A DNA stretch of 6,843 nucleotides, taken from Candidatus Woesearchaeota archaeon. GTDB taxonomy: Archaea > Nanobdellota > Nanobdellia > Woesearchaeales > UBA10200. Shown one piece after another: positions 1 to 5,487 of this stretch; position 1 is the stretch's first letter, and every line of letters begins with the position of its first letter. A model generated the notes under the pieces. That model saw only the letters and a program-made list of their open reading frames with translations. It did not search any database and had not been told where the DNA came from. A program made the position numbers and the translations under genes. Location: contig JAGVZX010000066.1 of assembly GCA_018302185.1 (NCBI GenBank), forward strand, positions 1 through 6,843. The letters are read 5' to 3'.

Positions 1-707
1 TCATAGCACATATGGCCGCGTTGCTGTTTTTTGTCCAATGCAAGATGGACATCATGCTTTTTTTCCCAGCCGATAAGCTCGCGCTTGAAGATGATGTCAT
101 CATATGAGCAATAGCCAAAGAACAATGAGATGTTTTTGTAGTGTTTTCTATTTTGCTCAGCATATTCGATGATGCCTTTCAACGGCGCAACACCGCAGCC
201 GCCGCCGATTATATACAGATTTTTGCCTTTGAGAGTTTCTAGAGGATAGCCTTTGCCGTAAGGACCTCGGATTAAAATTGTGTCTCCTTTCTTTAATCTT
301 GCAAGAGCATTTGTGACATTTCCTACTTCCCTAATATTTAGTTTGATGAAGTTTTTTGAGTACGAGCAGATAGAAATCGGAGCTTCTCCAAATCATGGAA
401 CAGACACTTCAACAAATTGCCCAGGAGCATGCTTTATCTTCATATTCACTGTAATCGTAAATGTGTCATGCGTCTCTCGATAGAATTCAAGCACTTTGTA
501 TAGCTTTGGAAGATAAGGGTTAGCGTTTTTGCTGAATTTTCTGTTCAGTTTATTCTCTATATTATTTAGTTTATTGGTTATTCTATTTATATTATTATTC
601 TTATTATCACTGCATTTACATCCCTTACAATTTTTACACTCTTTGTCCTCTTTCTTATCGGCATGAATCTTTACGATTTTTAGCAAATCTTTATTATTTT
701 TATTCAT
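1..707 (-). pseudogene. hydG: NiFe hydrogenase (sulfhydrogenase) subunit gamma, FAD/NAD(P)-binding, interrupted by an in-frame UGA; 3' end off window
   Basis: This is the flavin subunit that, in group 3b hydrogenases, passes electrons between NAD(P)H and the Fe-S chain in the cytoplasm. Residues 1-104 read openly, a UGA sits at 393-395, and the same frame then continues open to the window edge. After the UGA come FGEAPISIC (the FAD-binding region, compare GVGEVPISICSS in Pyrococcus HydG), RGPYGKGYP and the dinucleotide-binding GGGCGVAPL. The UGA replaces the Gly expected after GQFVEVSVP; one base change (GGA to TGA) explains it. The start at 707 is supported by GAGAGGAT 5 nt upstream, overlapping the hydB stop. 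An unusual N-terminal stretch has C24, C27, C30 and C32 followed by an Asn/Lys-rich linker to about residue 60. The C-terminal [2Fe-2S] cysteines would lie beyond the left edge. No obvious restart codon follows the UGA, so it is a true nonsense mutation, a sequence error or readthrough. Confidence 0.85.
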
Positions 708-712
708 TTCTT

Positions 713-720
713 ATCCTCTC
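713..720 (-). promoter_or_regulatory. Ribosome binding site of hydG
   Basis: GAGAGGAT lies 5 nt before the hydG ATG and begins at the last base of the hydB stop codon (720-722). It fixes the start at 707 and therefore shows that the Cys-rich N-terminal extension is probably translated. It also suggests translational coupling to hydB. Confidence 0.7.
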
Positions 721-1700
721 TATTCTTTCATCTCGTTGATGATTTTGACAAAATCTATCCTTGTAGGGCAGCCTTCTATGCATCTTCCGCATCCTACACA
801 CAGGTTAACACCATTTCTTTGCTTGAAATAGTCAAGCTGGTGGTAGATTCGATGCTTAAATCTCTGTTCGCGCTCTTTTCTGAAAACATGATCATGCGCA
901 ACCCTTGTGAATTCAGGCAGCTGGCATGAGCTCCATGAACGCTTTCTTTCTGCTTTTTTAGGGCCTTTTATAGATGGTTCATCTTTGATCTCAAAACAGT
1001 AGCAAGTAGGGCAGAGAGAGGTGCATGCAGTGCATGACAAGCAAAGGCCAACTCCTTTTTTCCAGTCTTTGTTATCATATAATTTAGAAATATCTAGTTT
1101 TTCTAACCTATCTGCATTCTTTATTACCTTGTCTTGTGATGTTATCTGTTTGTCTGTTTTTGTGAAATATTCTTTATATTTCTCTACCAATGCTCTGCCT
1201 TTTTCTGAGCCGACTTCAACAAGGAAATAATCTTTGCGGTCATAGAACATAAGGTCAAAAAAATCTATCAGATCTAGAGATCCGCAGAAGCAGTATTCTG
1301 ACGGAGCTTCATTGCAATGATAGCCAAGGAGATAAGTGCCTTTTCTTGCAGCTGCGTAATAAGGGTCATCTGCCTGCTCAAGGAAGACCATGTCCTGATG
1401 ATGGATCGCATTAAGATCGCATTTTCTTATGCCAAAGAAAACTTTTTCTGTAGTATTAAATCTTGGCACGGTAATTTTATCTCCGTCAAACTGGAACAAT
1501 ACTTCCTGCTTTTTGAAGAAATATTCCTTTATCGGAAAATAAGAATTTTTTTCCAGATGGATGTTACTTATGTCCTCTGAATTCTTGATGCTTTCAAATC
1601 TTACCAAGTCTTTTTTCAATGGCGCGATAAGCTCATAACTTTGCCTAAGCTTATCTAAGAATTTCGCCAGATCTTTTTTATCCTGCCTGAATATTTGCAT
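720..1700 (-). CDS. hydB: NiFe hydrogenase (sulfhydrogenase) subunit beta, iron-sulfur protein
   Basis: A 326-residue iron-sulfur subunit of the HydB/AsrA family that relays electrons between the flavin subunit HydG and the catalytic NiFe part in group 3b hydrogenases. The C-terminal half carries two ferredoxin-like [4Fe-4S] motifs: C220-x2-C223-x2-C226-x3-C230-P, and C301-x2-C304-x2-C307-x3-C311-P. Extra family-type cysteines are at C94, C129, C137, C139, C233, C235 and C259; FFGIRKCDLNAI and YHCNEAPSEYCFCG are typical of the N-terminal domain. Length is in the usual range. hydG follows 12 nt downstream, the order of the Pyrococcus hydBGDA operon; the delta and alpha subunits would lie off the left edge. 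No Shine-Dalgarno sits at normal spacing before the ATG; AGGAT is about 20 nt away. A TATA-like box near 1750 fits a short leader. A related sulfite-reductase-type AsrA is the main alternative. Confidence 0.88.
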   Translation of the reverse strand: MQIFRQDKKDLAKFLDKLRQSYELIAPLKKDLVRFESIKNSEDISNIHLEKNSYFPIKEYFFKKQEVLFQFDGDKITVPRFNTTEKVFFGIRKCDLNAIHHQDMVFLEQADDPYYAAARKGTYLLGYHCNEAPSEYCFCGSLDLIDFFDLMFYDRKDYFLVEVGSEKGRALVEKYKEYFTKTDKQITSQDKVIKNADRLEKLDISKLYDNKDWKKGVGLCLSCTACTSLCPTCYCFEIKDEPSIKGPKKAERKRSWSSCQLPEFTRVAHDHVFRKEREQRFKHRIYHQLDYFKQRNGVNLCVGCGRCIEGCPTRIDFVKIINEMKE

Positions 1701-1740
1701 GTTCTTATCGATGCACTTATCCTGTAATGTATCAACTAGA

Positions 1741-1755
1741 TTTTAAATATAAAAC
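1741..1755 (-). promoter_or_regulatory. Probable TATA-like promoter of the hydrogenase operon
   Basis: Read on the minus strand the stretch is TTTTATATTTAAAA, about 50 nt before the hydB ATG. An archaeal TATA box here would start transcription roughly 20 nt before the start codon, giving a short leader. It lies directly downstream of a T-tract terminator, so the hydrogenase genes appear to be a separate transcription unit. AT-rich background makes this tentative. Confidence 0.45.
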
Positions 1756-1760
1756 TCACA

Positions 1761-1780
1761 AATAAAAAAACAAAAAAGAG
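1761..1780 (-). terminator. T-tract transcription terminator after the Met-rich protein gene
   Basis: On the minus strand, downstream of the stop at 1819, there are runs of six and seven T separated by one G (1772-1777 and 1764-1770), with no clear hairpin before them. Archaeal RNA polymerases terminate on such U-rich tracts. It separates the DUF302/DsrE/Met-rich unit from the hydrogenase operon. Confidence 0.55.
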
Positions 1781-1818
1781 ATGTTTTATTGCATTATCTT
1801 CTGACTCTTATCTTTCTT

Positions 1819-2520
1819 TCATTTCTTGTTTTTCTTTGTAAGATCGTTCCATGACTTGAAGACCCAGAGCCAGACCAAGACGACAAGGCCGATCAGCAGT
1901 AAAAATGCTAAAAAGCCGTTGAGCCAAAACATGCCTGAGCTCATCATGCCAGAGCCATAACCCATCATACCAGTTCCACCATATCCACCCATCATTCCAT
2001 ATGCCATTTTGTTACCTCCAAGGTTTTGATAATCATTTCCCATCATATTTCTGCCAGACATCATGCCAGAACCCATCATTCCATCTGACATCATGTTCAT
2101 CATATTCCCCATCATTCCTCCAGAGCCCATCATCCCTGAGCCAGACACCATACTTTTGTTTCTCATCATTCCACAGCCACCTTTCATGCCAAAGCCTGAA
2201 GTGGTGTTATAATCGTTGCAGTAATGGTGTTTTGCAATCTTCACATGGAGCTGCTCATGCTCTTTAGTATCTTCTTCAACTCCCATCATCTGGTGCATCA
2301 AATCATGAGACTCTCCAGGATGCATCTGCTCCATTATGTACTCGCCGATAGCCTCCAGGTTCTCATCATCAAGGTCGCTGCACGACACCTTTGAGTCAAC
2401 AAGCTGCTTTCCTAAAGCTAACTCTTCCTCATCCTCGTGCGCAAAAGAAATTGCTGCACTAAAAGAAAACACAACTAACACTATCGCAAACAAAGCAATT
2501 GCCTGTCTTATCTTTCTCAT
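1819..2520 (-). CDS. Methionine-rich membrane-anchored protein, probable metal-binding
   Basis: A 233-residue exported protein. An N-terminal hydrophobic signal (about 6-27) ends in SFAHED. An acidic and His/Met-containing domain follows (30-100; EYIMEQMHPG, HDLMHQMMG, KHHYC). Then comes a low-complexity Gly/Ser/Met region (112-197) with 26 Met, including 11 MM pairs, and finally one transmembrane helix (about 198-222) with a lysine-rich cytoplasmic tail. Met-rich repeats with His are known to bind Cu(I)/Ag(I) in several unrelated families, so soft-metal binding outside the membrane is the inferred role. The start at 2520 is chosen because GGAGG lies 9 nt upstream; the ATG at 2529 directly abuts that site. 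It is last in the DUF302-DsrE unit (38 nt after DsrE if the 2529 start is used, 47 nt with this one) and is followed by a terminator. I know no assigned name for this protein. Confidence 0.85.
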   Translation of the reverse strand: MRKIRQAIALFAIVLVVFSFSAAISFAHEDEEELALGKQLVDSKVSCSDLDDENLEAIGEYIMEQMHPGESHDLMHQMMGVEEDTKEHEQLHVKIAKHHYCNDYNTTSGFGMKGGCGMMRNKSMVSGSGMMGSGGMMGNMMNMMSDGMMGSGMMSGRNMMGNDYQNLGGNKMAYGMMGGYGGTGMMGYGSGMMSSGMFWLNGFLAFLLLIGLVVLVWLWVFKSWNDLTKKNKK

Positions 2521-2529
2521 TGTCTTCAT

Positions 2530-2534
2530 CCTCC
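2530..2534 (-). promoter_or_regulatory. Ribosome binding site deciding the start of the Met-rich protein
   Basis: GGAGG directly abuts the ATG at 2529 (zero spacing) but lies 9 nt before the ATG at 2520. This favours the downstream start and a protein beginning MRKIRQ. Confidence 0.6.
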
Positions 2535-2567
2535 ATCTATTAGTCTATTTTAATCAATCATCTCTAA

Positions 2568-2894
2568 TTACCCAAATGTCAGGATCTTGTCAGAGCTTTC
2601 AACCAAATCCAGCAGATGGCCCATGCTTGAAACAGGAGAAATCTTGCTTTCTTTCATGTTTCTTATGCTCAGGCAGGTTCCGCAGGCTTGTATGATGCCT
2701 TTATTTTTTATGAACTTTCTGATCGAGCCTTCGATCAAGGGAAATTTCTCATCTTTTACGTTTTCGACTTCAACACCTTTGCCAAGCAGGAACACAGTCA
2801 CTGAATGGCTTTTGCTAATTGCTTCATTTCCAAATCGAAAACAATTCCAGCAGGTTTCTGCATCATTTGTGTTTAATATCAGTCCTATCTTCAT
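2568..2894 (-). CDS. DsrE/DsrF-like family protein
   Basis: A 108-residue cytoplasmic protein of the DsrE-like fold. Family features are the N-terminal beta strand MKIGLILNTND, a segment resembling the family's ETAWNAFRFGNEAL, FLLGKGVE in the middle, and ACGTC followed by a C-terminal SSDKILTF strand. C71 and C74 form the ACGTC motif seen in archaeal DsrE proteins; C15 and C18 (CWNC) add a second CxxC that is not general for the family. Relatives bind sulfur or persulfide and act in sulfur relay (TusBCD, DsrEFH) but many archaeal copies have no assigned role. The start is supported by AGAGG 8 nt upstream. It follows the DUF302 gene by 40 nt and was probably co-transcribed with it. With four cysteines it may carry sulfane sulfur or a metal; that is inference. 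Confidence 0.85.
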   Translation of the reverse strand: MKIGLILNTNDAETCWNCFRFGNEAISKSHSVTVFLLGKGVEVENVKDEKFPLIEGSIRKFIKNKGIIQACGTCLSIRNMKESKISPVSSMGHLLDLVESSDKILTFG

Positions 2895-2934
2895 TGCACT
2901 TGCCTCTTAATATCATTATCTTTCATGAGCCAGA

Positions 2935-3324
2935 TTATCTTGCATTATCAACAATCTCAATCACATCCTTTTCAACCTGTTCGGCTTCTTTTTTATCTAC
3001 TTCTGAGAAGAACTGAGATATCATAGTCGGCTTCATGCCAACTATCTTTACTTTTTCATCTTGCACAAGAACATTTATCTTACATGGCATGCAGAGGGAG
3101 ATAAGCCTGTTCTTATTCAGGAATTGATTTGCATATTTGCCTGAACAGATCTCTATTATCTTCAGGGGCTTTTGGACAAATCCTTTTGCAGCAAGGCGCT
3201 CTTTTATGTCATAGACCTGAAACAAAGCCCAGCCTTTCTGCTCAACAGCTTTCAATACTGAAACGACAGCATCATCAAAGCTTTTTTCTGTCTCAACAAT
3301 GTATGCGAAATCGGTTATGTTCAT
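2935..3324 (-). CDS. DUF302 domain-containing protein
   Basis: A 129-residue soluble protein that is essentially one DUF302 domain. It shows the family pattern: a N-terminal strand-helix with SFDDAVVSVLKAVEQKGW, then YDIKERLAAKGF, then EICSGKYANQFL and the strand LCMPCKINVLVQD. Cysteines are C60, C78 and C81, the last two forming CMPC where many relatives have a single Cys in a LPC-type motif. DUF302 has no settled biochemical function; it is often found next to thiol-redox, sulfur-relay and metal genes, as here. The ATG at 3324 is chosen because GGTGAT lies 6 nt upstream; a TTG at 3351 would add nine residues that are just the translated ribosome binding site. It heads the DUF302-DsrE-Met-rich unit and has a GATATA box 47 nt upstream. 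Confidence 0.87.
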   Translation of the reverse strand: MNITDFAYIVETEKSFDDAVVSVLKAVEQKGWALFQVYDIKERLAAKGFVQKPLKIIEICSGKYANQFLNKNRLISLCMPCKINVLVQDEKVKIVGMKPTMISQFFSEVDKKEAEQVEKDVIEIVDNAR

Positions 3325-3365
3325 TTTCTCATCACCATCCTTTATTCTCAAATATCTTTACTAAT

Positions 3366-3371
3366 TATATC
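3366..3371 (-). promoter_or_regulatory. GATATA promoter-like box before the DUF302 unit
   Basis: GATATA (in context AAGATATAATTAG) begins 47 nt before the DUF302 ATG. The same hexamer occurs at 47-50 nt before three other transcription-unit heads in this window, which supports a TATA-type promoter with a leader of roughly 20 nt. Confidence 0.45.
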
Positions 3372-3423
3372 TTCATTGTTATAATATGACTTTAGTATTC
3401 TAATTTTATATTATTTCAAATCC

Positions 3424-3702
3424 TTACAAACATCCTTTATACCTGTCAGGATGATGGCTCATGTGTTCTTTCCAGCTCTGTTCATCATATCCCTCAGGAA
3501 CTGCGCATTTATCTGCCGGATTCTCTGCTGCAATCGCTTTATTGTATGCCGAAGAGCCTACATATACTGCCCCTGCTTGTGAATTTACAGCACTTCCACT
3601 GCCTGCAAAAAACGCAGAGTAGATCGTAAATCCCAATGCAGCAACTGCCAGTATCACTAAAATTATGTAAGTTATTTTTTCTGTCTTGTCCATGGTTGCC
3701 AT
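3424..3702 (-). CDS. Small single-pass membrane protein with C-terminal Cys/His motif
   Basis: A 92-residue protein with a short charged N-terminus (MATMDKTEK), one hydrophobic helix (about 10-32), a Gly/Ser/Ala-rich linker and a compact C-terminal motif: KCAVPEGY (C66), then WKEHMSHHPDRYKGCL with H80, M81, H83, H84 and C91 one residue from the end. The two Cys, three His and one Met make a likely metal or heme ligand set outside the membrane. I recall similar C-P-GY-W-HMSHHP-Y-CL tails in other archaeal and candidate-phylum proteins, but no named function. The start is fixed by AGAGGT 8 nt upstream; the gene begins 5 nt after the stop of the CCAHH membrane protein, so the two are surely one operon. 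Metal delivery or sensing with that membrane protein is an inference. Confidence 0.82.
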   Translation of the reverse strand: MATMDKTEKITYIILVILAVAALGFTIYSAFFAGSGSAVNSQAGAVYVGSSAYNKAIAAENPADKCAVPEGYDEQSWKEHMSHHPDRYKGCL

Positions 3703-3707
3703 AATTC

Positions 3708-4346
3708 TTAACCTCTCATTGTAAATCCTATCGTAATTAATATCACAATAATACCTATTAATGCAACTACATTTATTGCAAAATTTAAGTTAAGTCTGAG
3801 TGCATTCTTTAGTATGAAGTTCTTTGGCTTTGCATTAAATTTCTGGAGCATCCTTACCATGATGAGCATACCTATCATATTTGAAAATACACCTACTAAT
3901 ATGAAGACTGTCTGGTATCTGTTCAAAAAGAGAGCAAATGCAGAGAATCCAATTATTGGCAATAGATCCGTAAGATGGTGAGCGCAGCATGCTACCATTG
4001 AAGTGCCTGAAATTGCAGCAGAACTAGTTACACTGGCATTTGCAGATGCTAAATTCTGTATCTTTTGCTTGTGAATCTCTCTCAAATAGACAAATAATCC
4101 TACCTGTGTTCCAAAGCCAAACATCAAGATGAAAATCCAGTACCAGATGTCGTAAAACTGCAGCAGAGCAAGCTTTACTGAATTAGATAAAAGCATGATT
4201 ACAGAATAGAATAACAATAAGCATAAAGCAGCGATTATTCCTGCAATTATCGGTTTTAGGGAAGATATTTGTTTAGATGAGATTTCTGAATACCTTTTTT
4301 CTATTCTCTCTCTTCTGCTTTTTCTATCAGGTTTATCTTTTTTCAA
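3708..4346 (-). CDS. Multipass membrane protein with ACCAHH motif, candidate metal transporter component
   Basis: A 212-residue integral membrane protein. A basic N-terminal segment (1-30) is followed by about five hydrophobic segments (32-52, 66-88, 115-140, 147-166, 186-207). The third begins SGTSMVACCAHHLTD, putting C120, C121, H123, H124 and D127 at the membrane edge; GFGTQVGLFVYLR in the second is another likely family motif. Vicinal Cys at the edge of a helix recalls mercuric transporters of the MerT type, but overall similarity is not evident. The role is inferred as soft-metal or thiol-linked transport. The start is a TTG at 4346 that overlaps the upstream stop codon; GAGAGGTG 6 nt upstream supports it. 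The gene is coupled on both sides: it overlaps the CALC membrane protein gene and is 5 nt from the HMSHHP protein gene. Confidence 0.83.
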   Translation of the reverse strand: MKKDKPDRKSRRERIEKRYSEISSKQISSLKPIIAGIIAALCLLLFYSVIMLLSNSVKLALLQFYDIWYWIFILMFGFGTQVGLFVYLREIHKQKIQNLASANASVTSSAAISGTSMVACCAHHLTDLLPIIGFSAFALFLNRYQTVFILVGVFSNMIGMLIMVRMLQKFNAKPKNFILKNALRLNLNFAINVVALIGIIVILITIGFTMRG

Positions 4347-5002
4347 TCACAACACCTCTCAAACTTTTTCTCAAGCTCTAATAATGCAGTTTTTATGCCT
4401 GAATTCTGTGATTGTGCATGTGAGGTTTTTTCTTCCTTGTTATCAGTCTCTTGCATAGTTTCACTTGTTTTAGCGGTATTTTCAATTCTTTTGCTATCTT
4501 TACTCTCTTCAGCAGCATTATGCTCCTTAATGATTTCAGTGTTATTCTCAGGGTTATAATCCTTTCCATTCTCGTCAAATCCTTTGTTAAACCAGAGTGC
4601 AAATATTAGGAGGATTAACAGGCTTATCAGGATAAGACAGAGCTGTATAAATATTGTTGTTTCGATCAGGTAATATGCAAATATTGTGCCGACAATTATT
4701 ATAAGAAGCTTTTTGAGCCACAATAAGCTCTGCGTTGATCTAGCCTCTTTCACATAATTTTCATAGCTGTACATTATGCCGACAATGCTCTGGCCGATCA
4801 TTATGGAAATAATCGTGTTGCTGACATCTATTATCATCAGGTTTTTGAGCAGCAATGCAGAGATCCATGCTGTTGACACAGCTGCGCAGAGTGCACATAC
4901 TTTTATGTTAAGGAAATTCTCAATATATTTTTTCAGCAATGCAAATACTATAAAAAGGAAGGCAATGATTTCAATTATGTATATTAGTTTTAGTTCGAAC
5001 AT
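4343..5002 (-). CDS. Multipass membrane protein with CALC motif and charged Cys-ended tail
   Basis: A 219-residue protein of unknown family. About five hydrophobic segments (6-22, 35-53, 60-80, 98-113, 117-138) are followed by a long hydrophilic, Glu/Lys/Asn-rich tail (140-219) that ends LLELEKKFERCCD. The second segment starts with VCALCAAVSTAW (C36, C39) and the third has GQSIVGIMYSYE; these look like conserved family motifs. The membrane CxxC and the vicinal C217-C218 at the C-terminus suggest thiol or metal chemistry, possibly passing a ligand to the CCAHH protein encoded directly downstream; this is inference. The last codons also contain the ribosome binding site of the next gene, so the CC pair may partly reflect that constraint. 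The ATG at 5002 has no clear Shine-Dalgarno; a GATATA box begins 50 nt upstream. First gene of a three-gene operon. Confidence 0.82.
   Translation of the reverse strand: MFELKLIYIIEIIAFLFIVFALLKKYIENFLNIKVCALCAAVSTAWISALLLKNLMIIDVSNTIISIMIGQSIVGIMYSYENYVKEARSTQSLLWLKKLLIIIVGTIFAYYLIETTIFIQLCLILISLLILLIFALWFNKGFDENGKDYNPENNTEIIKEHNAAEESKDSKRIENTAKTSETMQETDNKEEKTSHAQSQNSGIKTALLELEKKFERCCD
4353..4360 (-). promoter_or_regulatory. Ribosome binding site supporting a TTG start
   Basis: GAGAGGTG lies 6 nt before the TTG at 4346 and sits inside the last codons (Glu-Arg-Cys) of the upstream gene. It is the main reason to accept the TTG start, and implies translational coupling of the two membrane proteins. 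Confidence 0.65.
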
Positions 5003-5046
5003 TTTTTAGAGTTATATAGTTTAGAGAGTGTCTAAAAATATTTTTT

Positions 5047-5052
5047 TATATC
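5047..5052 (-). promoter_or_regulatory. GATATA promoter-like box before the three-gene membrane operon
   Basis: GATATA followed by an A run begins 50 nt before the ATG at 5002. It is one of four copies at matching distance in the window. The lack of a clear ribosome binding site at 5002 would fit a short-leader mRNA. Confidence 0.45.
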
Positions 5053-5064
5053 TGGTTTATCAGC

Positions 5065-5166
5065 TTACTTTATCCCAAACCATGTAGGGTGCATGACTAT
5101 AAGCATAAGTATAAAGAAGAATATTGCTGAGCCATAGTAAACATATTTCCTGTGCTTTTCTTCCAT
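5065..5166 (-). CDS. 33-residue membrane microprotein
   Basis: A short gene in the gap between the DUF2933-like protein and the three-gene membrane operon. It reads MEEKHRKYVYYGSA, then a hydrophobic helix (about 9-25), then the tail MHPTWFGIK and a TAA stop. GGTGA stands 4 nt before the ATG, and a GATATA box begins 50 nt before it, so both translation and transcription signals are present. The charged N-terminus and single helix predict a one-pass inner membrane peptide with a short exposed tail holding M25, H26 and W29. Function unknown. Its place among Cys/His/Met-rich membrane proteins suggests an accessory subunit of the same complex; this is inference. The main doubt is its size, but the coincidence of ribosome site, helix and location makes chance unlikely. 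Confidence 0.72.
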   Translation of the reverse strand: MEEKHRKYVYYGSAIFFFILMLIVMHPTWFGIK

Positions 5167-5170
5167 GGTT

Positions 5171-5175
5171 TCACC
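5171..5175 (-). promoter_or_regulatory. Ribosome binding site of the 33-residue microprotein
   Basis: GGTGA with four bases (AACC) before the ATG at 5166. It is the strongest single reason to call this short reading frame a gene. Confidence 0.6.
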
Positions 5176-5210
5176 GTATTGATTTGTTATTATAATTATT
5201 GCTTTTTTAC

Positions 5211-5216
5211 TATATC
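5211..5216 (-). promoter_or_regulatory. GATATA promoter-like box before the microprotein gene
   Basis: GATATA begins 50 nt before the microprotein ATG. It overlaps the stop codon of the DUF2933-like gene by two bases (5215-5216), so the two genes may have separate promoters despite lying close together. Confidence 0.4.
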
Positions 5217-5439
5217 AATGGCAGCTTTTTTTGTCTTTATGGTCTTTATGTGCGCTGTGCATAAAAATGTGCATTATAGGACATAAAAATAATACTCCCC
5301 AAAATACATACCTGTTTGAGACACCAAGCGTAAGTATGGCTATCAATATTATGACTGGCACCAAGCAGCAGATTGCCATCTTTAAAGTATGGTTGTTCCA
5401 TAATTTGGAAAAAAAATTCTCTGATCTTGTGTTTTGCAT
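5215..5439 (-). CDS. DUF2933-like small membrane protein
   Basis: A 74-residue protein with two hydrophobic segments (about 20-38 and 44-60) and a His/Lys-rich cytosolic or external tail ending KKSCH. Matches to the DUF2933 pattern are MAICCLVPVI (C24, C25, P28) in the first helix and LFLCPIMHIFMHSAHKDHKD in the second (C53, P54, M56, H57, M60, H61, H64, H67); C73 and H74 close the chain. Members are small membrane proteins often linked to copper or other heavy-metal resistance genes, with no proven mechanism. The ligand-like residues on both helices and in the tail support metal binding. AAAGGA lies 7 nt before the ATG and a GATATA box begins 48 nt before it. It stands between the thioredoxin/CcdA fusion gene and the microprotein gene. 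Confidence 0.8.
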   Translation of the reverse strand: MQNTRSENFFSKLWNNHTLKMAICCLVPVIILIAILTLGVSNRYVFWGVLFLCPIMHIFMHSAHKDHKDKKSCH

Positions 5440-5460
5440 CTTTTTTTCCTTTGGAATTCT

Positions 5461-5482
5461 AAATTAAAATTATATTTAATTT
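5461..5482. repeat. AT-only inverted repeat between two genes
   Basis: Two perfect 8-nt arms (AAATTAAA and TTTAATTT) flank a 6-nt centre. It lies just downstream of the GATATA box and upstream of the DUF2933-like gene, so it could be an operator, but in sequence this AT-rich chance is a fair explanation. Confidence 0.3.
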
Positions 5483-5487
5483 ATATC
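5482..5487 (-). promoter_or_regulatory. GATATA promoter-like box before the DUF2933-like gene
   Basis: GATATA (context AAGATATAAATT) begins 48 nt before the ATG at 5439 and just after the stop of the fusion gene. It fits the spacing of the other three copies. Confidence 0.45.

Noticed and set aside
393..395. Genetic code 25 (UGA = Gly) for the whole genome
   Set aside because: Only one internal UGA occurs in about ten genes, while UGA ends the Met-rich, CALC membrane, DUF2933-like and right-edge genes at sensible positions.
393..395. Selenocysteine at the hydG UGA
   Set aside because: The family residue here is Gly, not Cys, and no selenoprotein is expected at this site; no downstream element can be judged because the gene leaves the window.
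1701..1818. Additional small gene between hydB and the Met-rich gene
   Set aside because: Neither strand offers a start with ribosome site and a meaningful frame; the stretch is accounted for by a T-tract terminator and a TATA-like box.
1920..2170. CRISPR-like or tandem DNA repeat
   Set aside because: The recurring CAT/CATCAT units are codon repeats for Met in a coding frame, with no regular repeat-spacer lengths.
2001..2267. Ser/Pro-rich open frame on the plus strand opposite the Met-rich tract
   Set aside because: It is the antisense reading of the ATG-rich repeat (CAT triplets shifted in frame), so it is a low-complexity shadow.
2587..2910. Open frame on the plus strand opposite the DsrE gene
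   Set aside because: It is a mirror of the DsrE coding strand, with no ribosome site and no recognisable motif.
3325..3351. TTG start nine codons upstream for the DUF302 gene
   Set aside because: The added residues are only a translation of the GGATGGTGATGAG ribosome binding region; the ATG at 3324 has ideal spacing.
4393..4602. Second minus-strand frame inside the CALC membrane protein tail
   Set aside because: It is out of frame with the main gene, is Lys/Arg/Leu-biased without family features and lacks a ribosome binding site.
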